A stretch of 64,000 nucleotides of DNA, taken from contig NZ_CP075691.1 of the NCBI RefSeq assembly GCF_020026305.1, forward strand, positions 62,001 to 126,000, read 5' to 3'. A model generated the notes under the pieces. It was not told the origin of the DNA. It did not search any database and was given only the letters and a program-made list of their open reading frames with translations. This DNA comes from Streptomyces sp. 135 (GTDB lineage: Bacteria > Actinomycetota > Actinomycetes > Streptomycetales > Streptomycetaceae). Numbering within the stretch: position 1 is the first letter of the stretch; every line of letters begins with the position of its first letter. The translations under genes were made by a program, and so were the position numbers. Shown here piece after piece: positions 55,862 to 64,000 of the stretch.

Positions 55862-56013
55862 CCTAAAGGGTGTTGCACAACGGCGATCACGTTCGGATCC
55901 GGCCACCAATCGCAAGGTCAACTGCCCGATTCTACTCCCGTTTTCGCCGGTCTGGGTGACACCGTGAAACGGTCACGAAAGATCGTTCGGTCGTTGCGCA
56001 ACAGCCTTTAGGG
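55862..56013. repeat. MITE-like element with ~21-bp inverted repeats
   Basis: CCTAAAGGGTGTTGCACAAC.. at 55862-55882 and CGTTGCGCAACAGCCTTTAG.. at 55992-56012 are imperfect inverted copies that match at all but two or three positions. They bound only ~150 bp with no coding potential. The ends look like insertion-sequence termini, so this may be a non-autonomous derivative. No target duplication is certain. Confidence 0.6.
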
Positions 56014-56080
56014 CCTGTTTGGTAAGTGGTGATGGTCCACTGCTCCTCGAACGTTTCAGTTGCAGTGATGTACAGGAAGG

Positions 56081-56944
56081 TCACGGGCTCTGGGCCGTGC
56101 TGCGGGCCAGAGCGGCCAGTCGTTCCGCGTCTGGAGTGCCAGGATTGGCTGACCAGAGCACGAGCTGCTGTTCTGGGGCACCGGCGTAGCGGAAGGTGTC
56201 CCAGTCGAGGGTGAGTTCGCCGACGGTAGGATGGTTGATGCGTTTGCTGCCGAAGTCCTGATGTGCGACGCGGTGCTCGGCCCACCAGGCCCGGAAGTGC
56301 GGGTCGGCGACGGCCAGTTCGCCCACGAGGGCGGTGAGGGCCGGGTCGGTCGGGTTCGTTCCGGCCTCCATGCGCAAGACCTCGACGCAGGTGCGGGCCA
56401 CGTCCTCCCAATCCGGGTAGATGTCGCGCATCACCGGGTCGGTGAAGACCATGCGGACGTAGTTGCGCTCGGGCTCGGGCACGGCTGCGAAGTCGCACAA
56501 CAGCTCCGCCACCAACGGGTTCCACGCGAGGATGTCGAGTCGCGGCCCGAAGACGATGGCGGGTGTGCCGGTGAGCTGGGCGAGTAGCCGGGTCAGGTGC
56601 GGGTGCGCTTTGGGGCGGGCGGACCGGCGCGGCGTCTTGCGGTGTCCGGACCGCGCGGCCTGGGCGACCAGTCCTTCCGCGTACGTCCTCTGGTCGCCGT
56701 CCAGCCGCAGCTCCCGCGCGAGGGATTCGAGCACCGGCGGTGACGGTGCCAGTCGGCCCTGTTCGATGCGTACGTAGTAGTCGGTGCTGATCGCGGCGAG
56801 CTCGGCCACCTCCTCGCGGCGCAGTCCTTGCACTCGGCGCTGGGTGTGCGCGCGCTCGGGGAGCCCCACCTGCGCGGGTGTGAGCTCGCCACGGCGGTGC
56901 TTGAGGAACTCACCGAGCTCACGAAGATGCGCGGAACCAGTCAT
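56081..56944 (-). CDS. Helix-turn-helix regulator with MmyB-like ligand-binding domain
   Basis: 287 aa from ATG 56944. The N-terminal XRE-type helix-turn-helix begins LRELGEFLKHRRGELTPAQV and includes LRREEVAELAAISTDYYVRI and EQGRLAPSPPVLESLARELR. The C-terminal ~170 residues form the MmyB-type PAS-like domain: PAIVFGPRLDILAWNPLVAE, RNYVRMVFTDPVMRDIYPDW, HRVAHQDFGSKRINHPTVGE and LTLDWDTFRYAGAPEQQLVL. It is divergent from the alpha/beta hydrolase gene with palindromes between them, so it probably controls itself and the hydrolase. Confidence 0.92.
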   Translation of the reverse strand: MTGSAHLRELGEFLKHRRGELTPAQVGLPERAHTQRRVQGLRREEVAELAAISTDYYVRIEQGRLAPSPPVLESLARELRLDGDQRTYAEGLVAQAARSGHRKTPRRSARPKAHPHLTRLLAQLTGTPAIVFGPRLDILAWNPLVAELLCDFAAVPEPERNYVRMVFTDPVMRDIYPDWEDVARTCVEVLRMEAGTNPTDPALTALVGELAVADPHFRAWWAEHRVAHQDFGSKRINHPTVGELTLDWDTFRYAGAPEQQLVLWSANPGTPDAERLAALARSTAQSP

Positions 56945-56980
56945 TCCTTCAGCATGGCACCGGGGAGAAGCCTCTGCCTG

Positions 56981-57000
56981 GGAAGGATCCTTCCTAGGAA
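56981..57000. promoter_or_regulatory. Overlapping palindromes, candidate operator
   Basis: GGAAGGATCCTTCC (56981-56994) and TTCCTAGGAA (56991-57000) are perfect palindromes in the intergenic region between the regulator and the hydrolase, 37 bp from the regulator start. They are good candidates for the binding site of the MmyB-type regulator. Confidence 0.5.
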
Positions 57001-57091
57001 GCAACGCGACCTTCCTGCGCCCGTCTATCGGCCGGACAGTGGATACAGGCCCGCAGATCGCCGGCCACCCACGATCCCGCAGGAGCAGAAA

Positions 57092-57979
57092 ATGAGGACT
57101 GACGTCCGCTTCCCGACCAACGGCCTGCAGCTCGCCGGCCACCTCTACCTTCCCGACGGCGTAGACGGCCCGCTCGCCGCGATCGTCGTCGGCCACCCCA
57201 CGACCGGCGTCAAGGAGCAGGCGCCGACGGCGTACGCGACCCGCCTGGTCAAGGAGGGATTCGCCGTCCTGACCTTCGACGCCGCCTTCCAGGGCGAATC
57301 CGAGGGCCTGCCCCGCGGTCTGGAGGACCCCTTCCAGCGTGCCGAGGACTTCCGTGCGGCGGTCTCCTACCTCACCACCCGCCCCGAGATCGACCCCGAC
57401 CGCATCGGTGTGATGGGCGTGTGCGGCTCCGGAGCCTACGTGCCCTACGCCGCCCAGACCGACTACCGGATGAAGGCCGTGGCCGGTGTGTCCGGGACGG
57501 ACGTTCCCAGCTTCTTGCGCGGCGCCGACCCCGAGGGCTGGCAGCAGATGGTGGCAAACTCCGGAAACCTCCGCAGCGCCGAGGCCGCCGGCGAGCCCGC
57601 GGCGACCTTCGCCGTGCTGCCGGAGACGGCAGATGCCGACACCCCCGCCCCGACGGCCGAGTTCGTCGACTACTACAAGACGCCCCGCGGCATGCACACG
57701 CGCTCCACCGGAGACATGGTCGTGCGCAGCGCGGACCTCCTCGACCAGTTCGACTCCTTCGCAGACGTCGCCAAGATCGCGCCTCGCCCGCTGCTCATGA
57801 TCGCCGGCACCGAGGCGGTGACCCGTAGGTTCTCCGAGAAGGCCGTCGCCGACAGCCCCGGCAACGCCGAGCTGTTCCTTGTCGACGGCGCCACCCACGT
57901 CGACCTGTACGACCGCGACGAGCACGTGACTCCTGCCGTCGCCAAGCTGGTCGAGTTCTTCGGCAAGCACCTCGCCTGA
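57092..57979 (+). CDS. Alpha/beta hydrolase (YcjY/DltE-like)
   Basis: 295 aa from ATG 57092 (AGGAG 7-11 bp upstream). Fold elements visible are [53 protein letters not shown] and the nucleophile elbow [19 protein letters not shown], with Cys at the usual nucleophile position as in this subfamily. The late Asp/His region is [17 protein letters not shown] and [17 protein letters not shown] (His). It probably acts on a small ester or polyketide-like substrate and may be the target of the divergent MmyB-type regulator. Convergent with the IS5 transposase. Confidence 0.9.
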   Translation: MRTDVRFPTNGLQLAGHLYLPDGVDGPLAAIVVGHPTTGVKEQAPTAYATRLVKEGFAVLTFDAAFQGESEGLPRGLEDPFQRAEDFRAAVSYLTTRPEIDPDRIGVMGVCGSGAYVPYAAQTDYRMKAVAGVSGTDVPSFLRGADPEGWQQMVANSGNLRSAEAAGEPAATFAVLPETADADTPAPTAEFVDYYKTPRGMHTRSTGDMVVRSADLLDQFDSFADVAKIAPRPLLMIAGTEAVTRRFSEKAVADSPGNAELFLVDGATHVDLYDRDEHVTPAVAKLVEFFGKHLA

Positions 57980-58895
57980 GTCGGTGAGCCTGTGTGGGCA
58001 AGGGGCGGGAGGGTGCTGGTCGCAGCCACTCTCCGATGGCCGCGACCAGCACGGAGGCCTCATAGCGGACGGCCAGCTTGTCGTATCTCGTGGCGACCGC
58101 GCGATGTCGCTTGAGACGGTTGATCCCGCACTCGACCGCATGGCGCTCGCGGTAGTCGGCCGGGTCGAAACGCGGAGGCCGGCCGCCGCGGGAGCCGCGC
58201 TTCTGCCGGTTGCGTGCCTGGTCAGCCTTGTCGGGGATGGTGCATCGGATTCCTCGGCGCCGCAGGTAGGCGCGGTTCTTGCGGGAGGCGTACGCCCTGT
58301 CGGCCCGCACGCCGTTAGGGCGGACGCGTGGCCGGCCCGGCCCGATGCGGGGCACGCGGACCTTCTCCAGCACCGGTTCGAACTGCGGCGAGTCGCCGCG
58401 CTGCCCGGCCGGGATCACGATCGACATGGGTTTCTGACCTTGCTCGACGGCCAGGTGGAACTTGGTGGTGAACCCGCCGCGTGAGCGTCCCAGCCCGTGA
58501 TCATCAGGCTCGGCGAACACACCGCCCGGCGGTTCCTTTTGCAGGTCACCGTGCTTGCGGGCCCCGGCCGCGTGCTGATGGGCGCGGCACACCGTGGAGT
58601 CGACGCTCAGATCCCACGTGATCGCCCCCTTCTTGTCGGCCAGGGACTGCAGTCGGGTCAGGATCCGGTACCAGGTGCCGTTCCGCTGCCACCGACGGAA
58701 CAGGTCATAGACCCGGCCCCACGGCCCGTACTCGACGGGCACATCCCGCCACGGCACACCAGTCCGGACCCGAAACCGTATGCCGTTGATCAACCGCCGA
58801 CGGGGCCAGACGGGCGGCCGGCCCGCCTTCGCGCCCTTCGGCAACAACGGCTCCAGCACCGCCCACTGCTCGTCCGTGAGATCTCCCCGCCCCAT
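57795..58895 (-). CDS. IS5-family transposase with read-through tail
   Basis: The family body covers [20 protein letters not shown] to [14 protein letters not shown] (residues 1-291, down to 58023). DDE motifs: [20 protein letters not shown] (first Asp), [14 protein letters not shown] (second Asp) and [17 protein letters not shown] (Glu). The typical stop after EWL is absent (CGA where TGA would fit), so the frame runs ~75 low-complexity codons into the 3' end of the hydrolase gene on the other strand. Imperfect ends near 57985 and 58945 (GCC.GTGTG...) may be the inverted repeats. Probably still functional, with a junk tail. Confidence 0.85.
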   Translation of the reverse strand: MGRGDLTDEQWAVLEPLLPKGAKAGRPPVWPRRRLINGIRFRVRTGVPWRDVPVEYGPWGRVYDLFRRWQRNGTWYRILTRLQSLADKKGAITWDLSVDSTVCRAHQHAAGARKHGDLQKEPPGGVFAEPDDHGLGRSRGGFTTKFHLAVEQGQKPMSIVIPAGQRGDSPQFEPVLEKVRVPRIGPGRPRVRPNGVRADRAYASRKNRAYLRRRGIRCTIPDKADQARNRQKRGSRGGRPPRFDPADYRERHAVECGINRLKRHRAVATRYDKLAVRYEASVLVAAIGEWLRPAPSRPLPTQAHRLRRGACRRTRPAWRRQESRARRGRTGRRGWRRRQGTARRCRGCRRRPSRRTYGSPPRCRRS

Positions 58896-59337
58896 AAACC
58901 GTGATCATTCACAACCCAAGATCCACCTTCGACACACGGCCTAGCAGTAGTCACAGCCTGAGGAGACGCGATCGCAGCCGGGCGTCGGGGTCCGGGTCGC
59001 CTCGGCCCACTCAATGGCGCTGCCGTCGCTCACCGTTCTCCTCGTGCCCTCCCGAGCAGGCCGCCCCGCTCCGGGCGGTGGCGGTGTGCCGCCTGGCGAT
59101 GCCCGCCGAGTCGGGGCACCCGGGCCAGCAGGTCTGTCGACCTGACGTTCATTCCTCGGGCAGCCTGGGGAGCGAGTCTGCTGGCTCCCACCCTCTGCGG
59201 GTGGCAGGACGGCGCCCGACGGGCGACGGAGCAGGTGGGATCGATGCCGGAGTACCGGCGTCGGGACAACGAGCCGTACAAGGCGGCCTGAGGCGACGTC
59301 ATAACGGCAACCAGCGAAATGGGTAGGATGCGGTCGG

Positions 59338-59413
59338 CGGGTGTAGCGCAGCGGTCGACGCGCGCGGTCTCCAAAACCGCGAGGACGCCGGTTCGATTCC
59401 GGTCACCCACCAT
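59338..59413 (+). tRNA. tRNA-Trp-like gene (anticodon CCA), slightly degenerate
   Basis: A cloverleaf can be drawn: acceptor GCGGGTG with CACCCAC (one mismatch), T8 A9, a GCGC/GCGC D stem, anticodon arm GCGGT-CTCCAAA-ACCGC with anticodon CCA, and T arm GCCGG-TTCGATT-CCGGT. CCA follows at the 3' end if the acceptor is set one base shorter. The missing base between D stem and anticodon stem and the acceptor mismatch are unusual. It may be an accessory or decaying tRNA-Trp. The gap 58896-59337 upstream shows no other gene. Confidence 0.65.
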
Positions 59414-59503
59414 CCAAGCCCCTGATGTTGAGGCCCAGGAACAGTCCTGTGACCACGAGCTCAGTCACCACTGCGCGATCAGTGGGTAAGAGCCACGCCG
59501 GAC

Positions 59504-59929
59504 TCAGCCCCAGGTCTGGCCGGCCGGTTCCTTGATGGTGCGGTTGATCCGGTTGAAAAAGTCGGTCAACGCGATCTCCAGGTTGATCGCGCCAATCTGC
59601 TCCTCACTGAAATGGGCGTTGACCTCGTCCCAGATCTCGTCGGTGACTCCCTCCGCACCGTCCTGTAGCCGGGTGGCTGCCTCGGTCAGCGCCAGTGCCG
59701 CGCGTTCCGCATCGGTGTAGAACGCGGTGTAGAACGGCGCCTTGCGCCACGCCGCTACGTTGTGCAGCCGTTCGTCGGTGTCTCCGGCCTTCTTGCCCCC
59801 GGCGACACTTGCGTAGCCGCACGCCGAGCAATTGTTGATCTGGCTGGCGCGCAGATGTACCAGCGCGAGCAGCTTCTGGTCGACGCCCCGCTGGCGATCG
59901 TCTTCTGCAGGTGTCCGACCGCCCTGCAC
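59504..59929 (-). CDS. Carboxymuconolactone decarboxylase / AhpD-like protein
   Basis: 141 aa as read from ATG 59929. The core is KLLALVHLRASQINNCSACG with the C-x-x-C redox pair and downstream helices AAWRKAPFYTAFYTDAERAA and LALTEAATRL, then IALTDFFNRINRTI. The natural N terminus (CRAVGHLQKTIASG) lies in a neighbouring frame; a one-base error in the GGGG run at ~59895 would join it. AhpD-like proteins of this kind are typical targets of ECF41 sigma factors, and a broken one lies directly opposite. It probably protects against peroxides or handles a carboxylated substrate. Confidence 0.82.
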   Translation of the reverse strand: MQGGRTPAEDDRQRGVDQKLLALVHLRASQINNCSACGYASVAGGKKAGDTDERLHNVAAWRKAPFYTAFYTDAERAALALTEAATRLQDGAEGVTDEIWDEVNAHFSEEQIGAINLEIALTDFFNRINRTIKEPAGQTWG

Positions 59930-60792
59930 ATCCTGCCGATCCGATCGCCGAAGCCTTCGAGGTGCACCGAGACCGGCTCAGAGCCGTTGCCTACCGTGTG
60001 CTCGGCTCGCACGCCTACGCGGACGACGCGGCCCAGGAGGCGCGGCTACGTCTGTCCCGCCAGGACGCCGACGCCATCGACAATCTCGGCGGCTGGCTGA
60101 CCACCGTTGTCGGCCGCGTCAGCCTCGATCTCCTACGCTCGGGCCGAACGCGCCCGACAGTCTCCTCGACGACCAGCTACCCGAACTCACCGTGACGCTC
60201 GGCGACGGTACGGATCCGGCCGAGCTTGTGGCACTGGGCGACTCGGTGGACCTGGCGCTGTCAACGGTCCTGGAGTCGCTGCGCCCCGACGAGCGCCTGG
60301 CGTTCGTGCTGCACGACGTGTTCGCCGTGCCCCACGGGGAGATCGGCACCATCCTCGGCAGGTCCACCGGCGCGACCAAGATGCTCATCAGCCCGCGTCC
60401 GCAGGACGGTACAGGCCGCGCGGCAGTCGACAAGCGACCGACAGCGGCAACGCGAGCTCGTCGGGGCGTTCTTGGCCGCGGCCCGCGAGGGCCGGTTCGA
60501 GCGGCTGCTGGACGTGCACCACCCCGAGGTGGAGTTCACCGTCCATACCCCTGGCGGACGGTTCGTCACGATCGGGGCCACCGAGGTCGCCGGCCGCGCC
60601 CGGGTGGCCGGCGGCGCGGCACACGGACGAGCGGCGACCGTCAACGGGCGGCTTGGCGTCGTCGCCTGGAACGAGGCCGGCACCCCGCTGTCCCTGCTCG
60701 TCTTCACCGTCGCGGACGGCCGCATCACCGAGATCACCGCCGTGGTCGACCCGGTCGAACTCGCGCTCATGGACCTGCCGGACCCGGTGTGA
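59911..60792 (+). pseudogene. ECF41-type sigma factor with SnoaL-like tail, frameshifted
   Basis: From about GTG 59911, region 2 reads DPIAEAFEVHRDRLRAVAYR, VLGSHAYADDAAQEARLRLS and NLGGWLTTVVGRVSLDLLRS. After an indel near 60150, region 4 reads SLRPDERLAFVLHDVFAVPH and GEIGTILGRSTGATKML. After another near 60405, the C-terminal SnoaL-like domain reads RQRELVGAFLAAAREGRFER, DVHHPEVEFTVHTPGGRFV and GRITEITAVVDPVELALMDL to 60792. This is the ECF41 architecture, whose tail modulates activity. As written the gene gives no full sigma factor. Its start overlaps the start of the divergent AhpD-like gene. Confidence 0.82.
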
Positions 60793-60899
60793 CTGTCTAC
60801 CGGATGGCCGGTCGTCCTCGATGTGGTCCATGCCGGACCCCGCAGAGGCGGTCGGCGTAGCCACCTGGTGGGCGGAGCTCGCGGGGGTCTGGAATTGCC

Positions 60900-61140
60900 G
60901 TGAGTGCCCACACCGATCGACGGGGAGTGTCCCTGCCTCGATGAGGTCGTCGAAGTCGACGCGACGGTGCGGTGGCTGGCGGGATTCTTGTACGCACCCA
61001 TGGCACCGGCGAACAGCGCGGCGGCGGCTTCCTGCTCACCGCTGCCGGCTCCGGCGTCGGCGTCGGCGAGCAGGCCCGAGGCGTTCCGGACGGCGACTTC
61101 GACCGCCGTCATCGCGGCGAAGGGACCGGGCACCGTCGGC
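60900..61140 (-). pseudogene. TIGR02391-type (Ymh-like) fragment
   Basis: On the minus strand GPFAAMTAVEVAVRNASGLL, then GEQEAAAALFAGAMGAYKNP and ASHR, with VDFDDLIEAGT continuing in another frame after an indel near 60965. The FAGAMGAYKNPASHR block resembles the FRGAxxAIRNPxAH motif of TIGR02391/Abi-like proteins. Only the C-terminal half remains. Confidence 0.5.
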
Positions 61141-61193
61141 GTCTTCTTCTGGTCGCCCGAGCGAACCTGCGTAGGGTCAGTCCAGTACTCGCA

Positions 61194-62075
61194 TCAAATC
61201 CTGCCCATCGGGACCGCAGCGTCGAAGCGGTCGCCCAGGTTCACGCAGCCGCCGATCTGGCCGTCGGTGCCGTGGACGACGAGGTCGGCTCTGCCATCGC
61301 CTGAAACGTTGGCGAAACTGATGCTTCCCTGTCCGGGCATAGCCAGGTAGTTGGCCCAGCCCTTGCTCCAGACAATGCCGCCATCGAAGCGGCCGTCCAC
61401 GTTCCTGTAACCGGTAATGACGCCTTCGGCGCGCAGGACGGCGATATCAGCCTTTCCGTCGTTCTCGAGGTCGGCGGCCGTCACCATCGGCATCCCCGGA
61501 GGCGCTGCCGGATCGTTGCCCGTTTTCGGCGCACGCTGTCGGAACGCGGTGCCCGTCTGCCCGTGGCAGTCCGTGAGCCCGATCGGCGCGCCGTGAGTGT
61601 GTGAACCGTCGACAACTTGGAGGCACTGCGACGGGGCGGTGGCCGATGACTGGATCCACGCGAAGGTCTCCCGGCCGGTGAAGAGAAGGTCCGCCTCTTT
61701 CTGTCCGCTGCATTCGGCCTGCCGTGCCCGTGGAGTCCCGGAGGGGCCAGCGATTTCCAGGCACTGGTTGCTGTGCACGTCGATGATGTTCACCGTGTCC
61801 CGGCCGGATGCGGACGGCCGCAACGTCCATACCGCACCGGCCTGTCCTGCGCATTCCGCCTGGATGAACGGAGCGCCTGGAAGCTGGGACGAGCCATCCA
61901 CTGCCACACACTTGCCGCTGTGCGCCGCGATGATGTTGATCGTCGAAGCGGCGGCTGCTTCCGCCTGGCCCGTGGGAAACACCACCATTGCACCTGATGC
62001 CACCACCCATGCGGTGAGGAACGTCAGCTCCCGCAGGAACCTCCGTAATGGTCTGCCCACCGCCATCGCCGCCAT
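61194..62075 (-). CDS. Secreted protein with ricin-B-like and FG-GAP-type repeats
   Basis: 293 aa. Residues 1-~40 are a signal peptide (RELTFLTAWVVASGAMVVFP, cleavage near AEA-AAA). Residues ~42-175 are ricin-B/RICIN-type lectin repeats: NIIAAHSGKCVAVDGSSQLP, WTLRPSASGRDTVNIIDVHS, NQCLEIAGPSGTPRARQAEC and QCLQVVDGSHTHGAPIGLTD. Residues ~195-290 contain two VCBS/FG-GAP-like repeats with Ca-binding loops (DLENDGKADIAVLRAEG, NVSGDGRADLVVHGTDG). It probably binds carbohydrates outside the cell. No catalytic domain is present, so it may be truncated or a stand-alone lectin. Confidence 0.82.
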   Translation of the reverse strand: MAAMAVGRPLRRFLRELTFLTAWVVASGAMVVFPTGQAEAAAASTINIIAAHSGKCVAVDGSSQLPGAPFIQAECAGQAGAVWTLRPSASGRDTVNIIDVHSNQCLEIAGPSGTPRARQAECSGQKEADLLFTGRETFAWIQSSATAPSQCLQVVDGSHTHGAPIGLTDCHGQTGTAFRQRAPKTGNDPAAPPGMPMVTAADLENDGKADIAVLRAEGVITGYRNVDGRFDGGIVWSKGWANYLAMPGQGSISFANVSGDGRADLVVHGTDGQIGGCVNLGDRFDAAVPMGRI

Positions 62076-62883
62076 CAGAACCTCCGAAGCTCGCCGCCGC
62101 CGACTACAACGCCTTTTGGATCAGGCTGGAGCATTAGAGCACCCGGTGATGTGGCTGCGCCCTCAGCTCGACCAACCCAAGTTCGCTATGGCGGCGCGCA
62201 GTTGGGGGGATCGCTTCCGACTCAAAGTGCTGCAGGAGGCGCATGGGTGGCGACGGCGGCCGGCTTTCGCGCCCGGCCGCCGAGACTGCCCGGCGTTGCT
62301 CGCCGGGCGCGGTGTCGGGTCGGGTCTCTGCACGGGATGCACTGTTTCCGCCTGGGGTTACGGACCGGCTATACGAGCGTGGTTCTTGTCTGGCGGTGTT
62401 CTGCCCACCACCGTTCTCCACGGTCGCGCTTTGAGCAGAGATCACCAGCCGGTGCGCCACAGCCTTCTGACCTGCCATCAGTAAGACACTGCGGTGTTTC
62501 CACGGCCGGGGCCGCAGTGCTGACACCGCACGAGCGGTGGTCGCCCGCCCCGCTCTCCACGAGGAACTGTCCACGACAAGCGGGGCACGGCTGCGCCACC
62601 GGAGCCTTCCGGTGCCCCTCACCGAGCGCCCCGAGACATCAGCCTGGCGCCCATCGCCACAACCTCGCCCTACTGTGACGCCCTTGCGGACCTCACGCGG
62701 CGTTTGCGTACAAGGTGGAGCTGACGATTCAGGTCAACATCGTGGTGGAGGCGCTGCCGGACGACGTACACGAGGGGATACTCGCCGTCACCAGTGCCGT
62801 GCCGCCGAGGCCCGGAGACCGTGCGGCCGGGTGCGCAGGCGACGAAGGCACTGAGCGGCAGACCAGGTGCCTTCGCACCAGGG
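62076..62883. other. No recognisable gene
   Basis: Long GC-rich frames exist on both strands but none resembles a protein family. A plus-strand start near 62715 (ELTIQVNIVVEALPDDVHEG) is mildly protein-like for ~30 codons only. Confidence 0.35.
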
Positions 62884-62921
62884 GGGCGGGCCAAGGAGAG
62901 ACTCCCACCCCCGGCCCGCCC
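62884..62921 (-). terminator. Hairpin terminator
   Basis: GGGCGGGCC (62884-62892) and GGCCCGCCC (62913-62921) form a perfect 9-bp stem, 19 bp beyond the stop of the minus-strand gene at 62940. Confidence 0.65.
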
Positions 62922-62939
62922 ACCCGGCATTCGAAGTGA

Positions 62940-63230
62940 TCAGCAGGAGGCGCTGTTCTTGCCTCGCATATACGCGATCTTGCGTCGCGCTGTGGCGACG
63001 ACGCAGGCGACGACAACGCCTGTGAGTCCGCCGAAGAGCAGGCCGCCGATGGGGTCGCCGTCATCGGCCCACGCGGTGGCGACAGCGATAGCGCACCACG
63101 CCACACCGACGGCCAAGGCGACACGGTCTCCGTCAAGCGTGCGCCACGCGGACCGGCGGTGGGACCGCTTCGTCAGCCAGATCTCGACCAGGACGAAAAC
63201 GACGATGAGCGCGAGCCAGACGATGGTCAT
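62940..63230 (-). CDS. Small membrane protein, 96 aa
   Basis: Three hydrophobic segments: MTIVWLALIVVFVLVEIWLT, VALAVGVAWCAIAVATAW and GGLLFGGLTGVVVACVVATA, separated by basic loops (KRSHRRSAWR). No family is recognised. It starts 27 bp after the end of the secreted-protein gene at 63258 on the same strand, so the two are probably co-transcribed. Confidence 0.7.
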   Translation of the reverse strand: MTIVWLALIVVFVLVEIWLTKRSHRRSAWRTLDGDRVALAVGVAWCAIAVATAWADDGDPIGGLLFGGLTGVVVACVVATARRKIAYMRGKNSASC

Positions 63231-63257
63231 CGAAATGCACCTTTCTCCGCAGGAATG

Positions 63258-64000
63258 TCAGCGGCAGTATCCATCGCCCTGCTTACCCGAGTACTCACCG
63301 GGCTTCCCATAGCTCTTGATCTTCAGGCACTTCTTGTGGGACTGAGCAATGTTCGCCATCGTGGTGATCGCGGCAACAGTGATGCCGGCAGCGGTGGTGA
63401 AGCCTGCGGGTATCGACGCGATGATGGTGGCAGCGAGACCGCCCCCAAGAGCGATCTTCCGGGTTTCGCTCTTGTTGAAGTAGACCGTCCCGCTGACGAT
63501 GCCCCAGGTGTAGTGAGGGTCGGCCACCACGGGGAAGGCTGTGGTGCTGTTGGTGTCGATGCTCTGCACCAGCGTGCTGCCTTCCAGCTTGTAGCTGGTG
63601 GCAACGCCCTTGCCATTGGCGTCCTTGGCCCACGGCGCCGAGATGGTGCCCTTGAGGGTGGTGAAGCCCTTTCCGGTGTCCTGGAAGATGTCGTAGCCGC
63701 CGCTGTCGTTCGCGGCCAGGTGTGCACCGGCCGGTATTTGGAGGTCGAAGCGCTGCTCGGTGGGAGCGTCCTTGTCCTTGAGGGTCACCAGTGTGCGGGC
63801 GCCGCCGTCCTTGGTGGGCTGGACAGCGAGGTCGGTGGAGTCCGCGGCGTCGGGGTACACGATCGTCCCGGAGCCCGCCTTTACGCCCTCGACGCTCTTC
63901 GCCTGCGGCAGGCCGAGCCCGAATGCCGTGCCGTCAGGAGCCGTGGCCTTCACGTTTCCGGTGGCGTCTTCGGGGGCTCGCACCGTCACAGTGCCGCTCT
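63258..64000 (-). CDS. Secreted/wall-associated protein, 5' end outside window
   Basis: The frame is open to the right edge, so the N terminus, probably with a signal peptide, lies outside. Visible residues include beta-rich VRAPEDATGNVKATAPDGTA, FDLQIPAGAHLAANDSGGYD and ISAPWAKDANGKGVATSYKL, then VVADPHYTWGIVSGTVYFNK, a hydrophobic segment (ATIIASIPAGFTTAAGITVA) and a short Cys-containing tail KCLKIKSYGK...GYCR. This layout is common in Streptomyces exported proteins of unknown function, some of which carry small C-terminal effectors. The short membrane-protein gene downstream may be a partner. Confidence 0.7.
   Translation of the reverse strand, partial: SGTVTVRAPEDATGNVKATAPDGTAFGLGLPQAKSVEGVKAGSGTIVYPDAADSTDLAVQPTKDGGARTLVTLKDKDAPTEQRFDLQIPAGAHLAANDSGGYDIFQDTGKGFTTLKGTISAPWAKDANGKGVATSYKLEGSTLVQSIDTNSTTAFPVVADPHYTWGIVSGTVYFNKSETRKIALGGGLAATIIASIPAGFTTAAGITVAAITTMANIAQSHKKCLKIKSYGKPGEYSGKQGDGYCR

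Noticed and set aside
56945..58141. Extension of the MmyB-type regulator into a 686-codon frame
   Set aside because: The family start is clear at 56944; the rest is antisense to the hydrolase gene.

Overview
The window is very G+C rich, with the codon use and protein families of a Streptomyces or close relative: ArsR-, TetR-, MerR-, GlxA- and MmyB-type regulators, an ECF41-type sigma factor, a tachylectin-like secreted protein, and IS5, IS256, IS630, IS701, ISL3 and Tn3 transposases. It looks like an accessory, subtelomere-like or plasmid-like region. Intact small operons are interspersed with transposases, gene fragments and genes broken by single-base indels. No ribosomal, replication or core metabolic cluster is visible.

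Layout. 0-9.8 kb: a frameshifted tyrosine recombinase, a Tn3 transposase tail, a frameshifted MFS exporter, two near-twin divergent tyrosine recombinases sharing a symmetric promoter region, an ArsR-MFS exporter pair, and an IS630 transposase. 9.8-14.1 kb: nested insertion sequences, including an IS5-type element with a perfect 24-bp inverted repeat and an IS256-type element whose inverted repeats also enclose a HAD-fold gene. 14.1-23.3 kb: an uncharacterised ~600-aa family in three copies (intact, fragment, 3'-frameshifted) around a secreted tachylectin-like protein coupled to a lipoprotein. 23.5-32.8 kb: an ISL3 transposase with a DUF4262 gene inside a 22-bp inverted repeat, a decayed CoiA-like nuclease, a YdcF protein, two degenerate CRISPR-like repeats, a Doc-toxin fragment and an IS701 pseudogene.

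32.8-41.4 kb: VOC and DUF1801 proteins, decayed transposases, a hexapeptide acetyltransferase, a broken LysR gene, a CdsA-like protein overlapping an acetyltransferase-aminotransferase fusion, and a second IS5-type transposase next to a RacP-like fragment. 41.4-46.5 kb: TetR, a SnoaL-like protein and a molybdenum hydroxylase locus with four indels, whose FAD subunit carries a heavy-metal-binding (HMA) domain. 46.8-57.9 kb: a histidine kinase beside a ruined response regulator, a three-gene run with ATGA overlaps, a DJ-1 protein divergent from a GlxA regulator, a MerR-TipAS regulator with a DUF2268 protease under a textbook 19-bp-spaced MerR promoter, a MITE-like repeat, and an MmyB-type regulator divergent from an alpha/beta hydrolase. 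57.8-64 kb: an IS5 transposase, a tRNA-Trp-like gene, a carboxymuconolactone decarboxylase abutting a broken ECF41 sigma gene, a ricin-B/FG-GAP secreted protein and the 3' part of a further secreted protein.

How the genes fit together. Functional units are short regulator-plus-effector pairs. The broken genes usually resume in another frame after one base, so either the region is decaying or the assembly contains uncorrected indels; the sequence alone cannot decide which.
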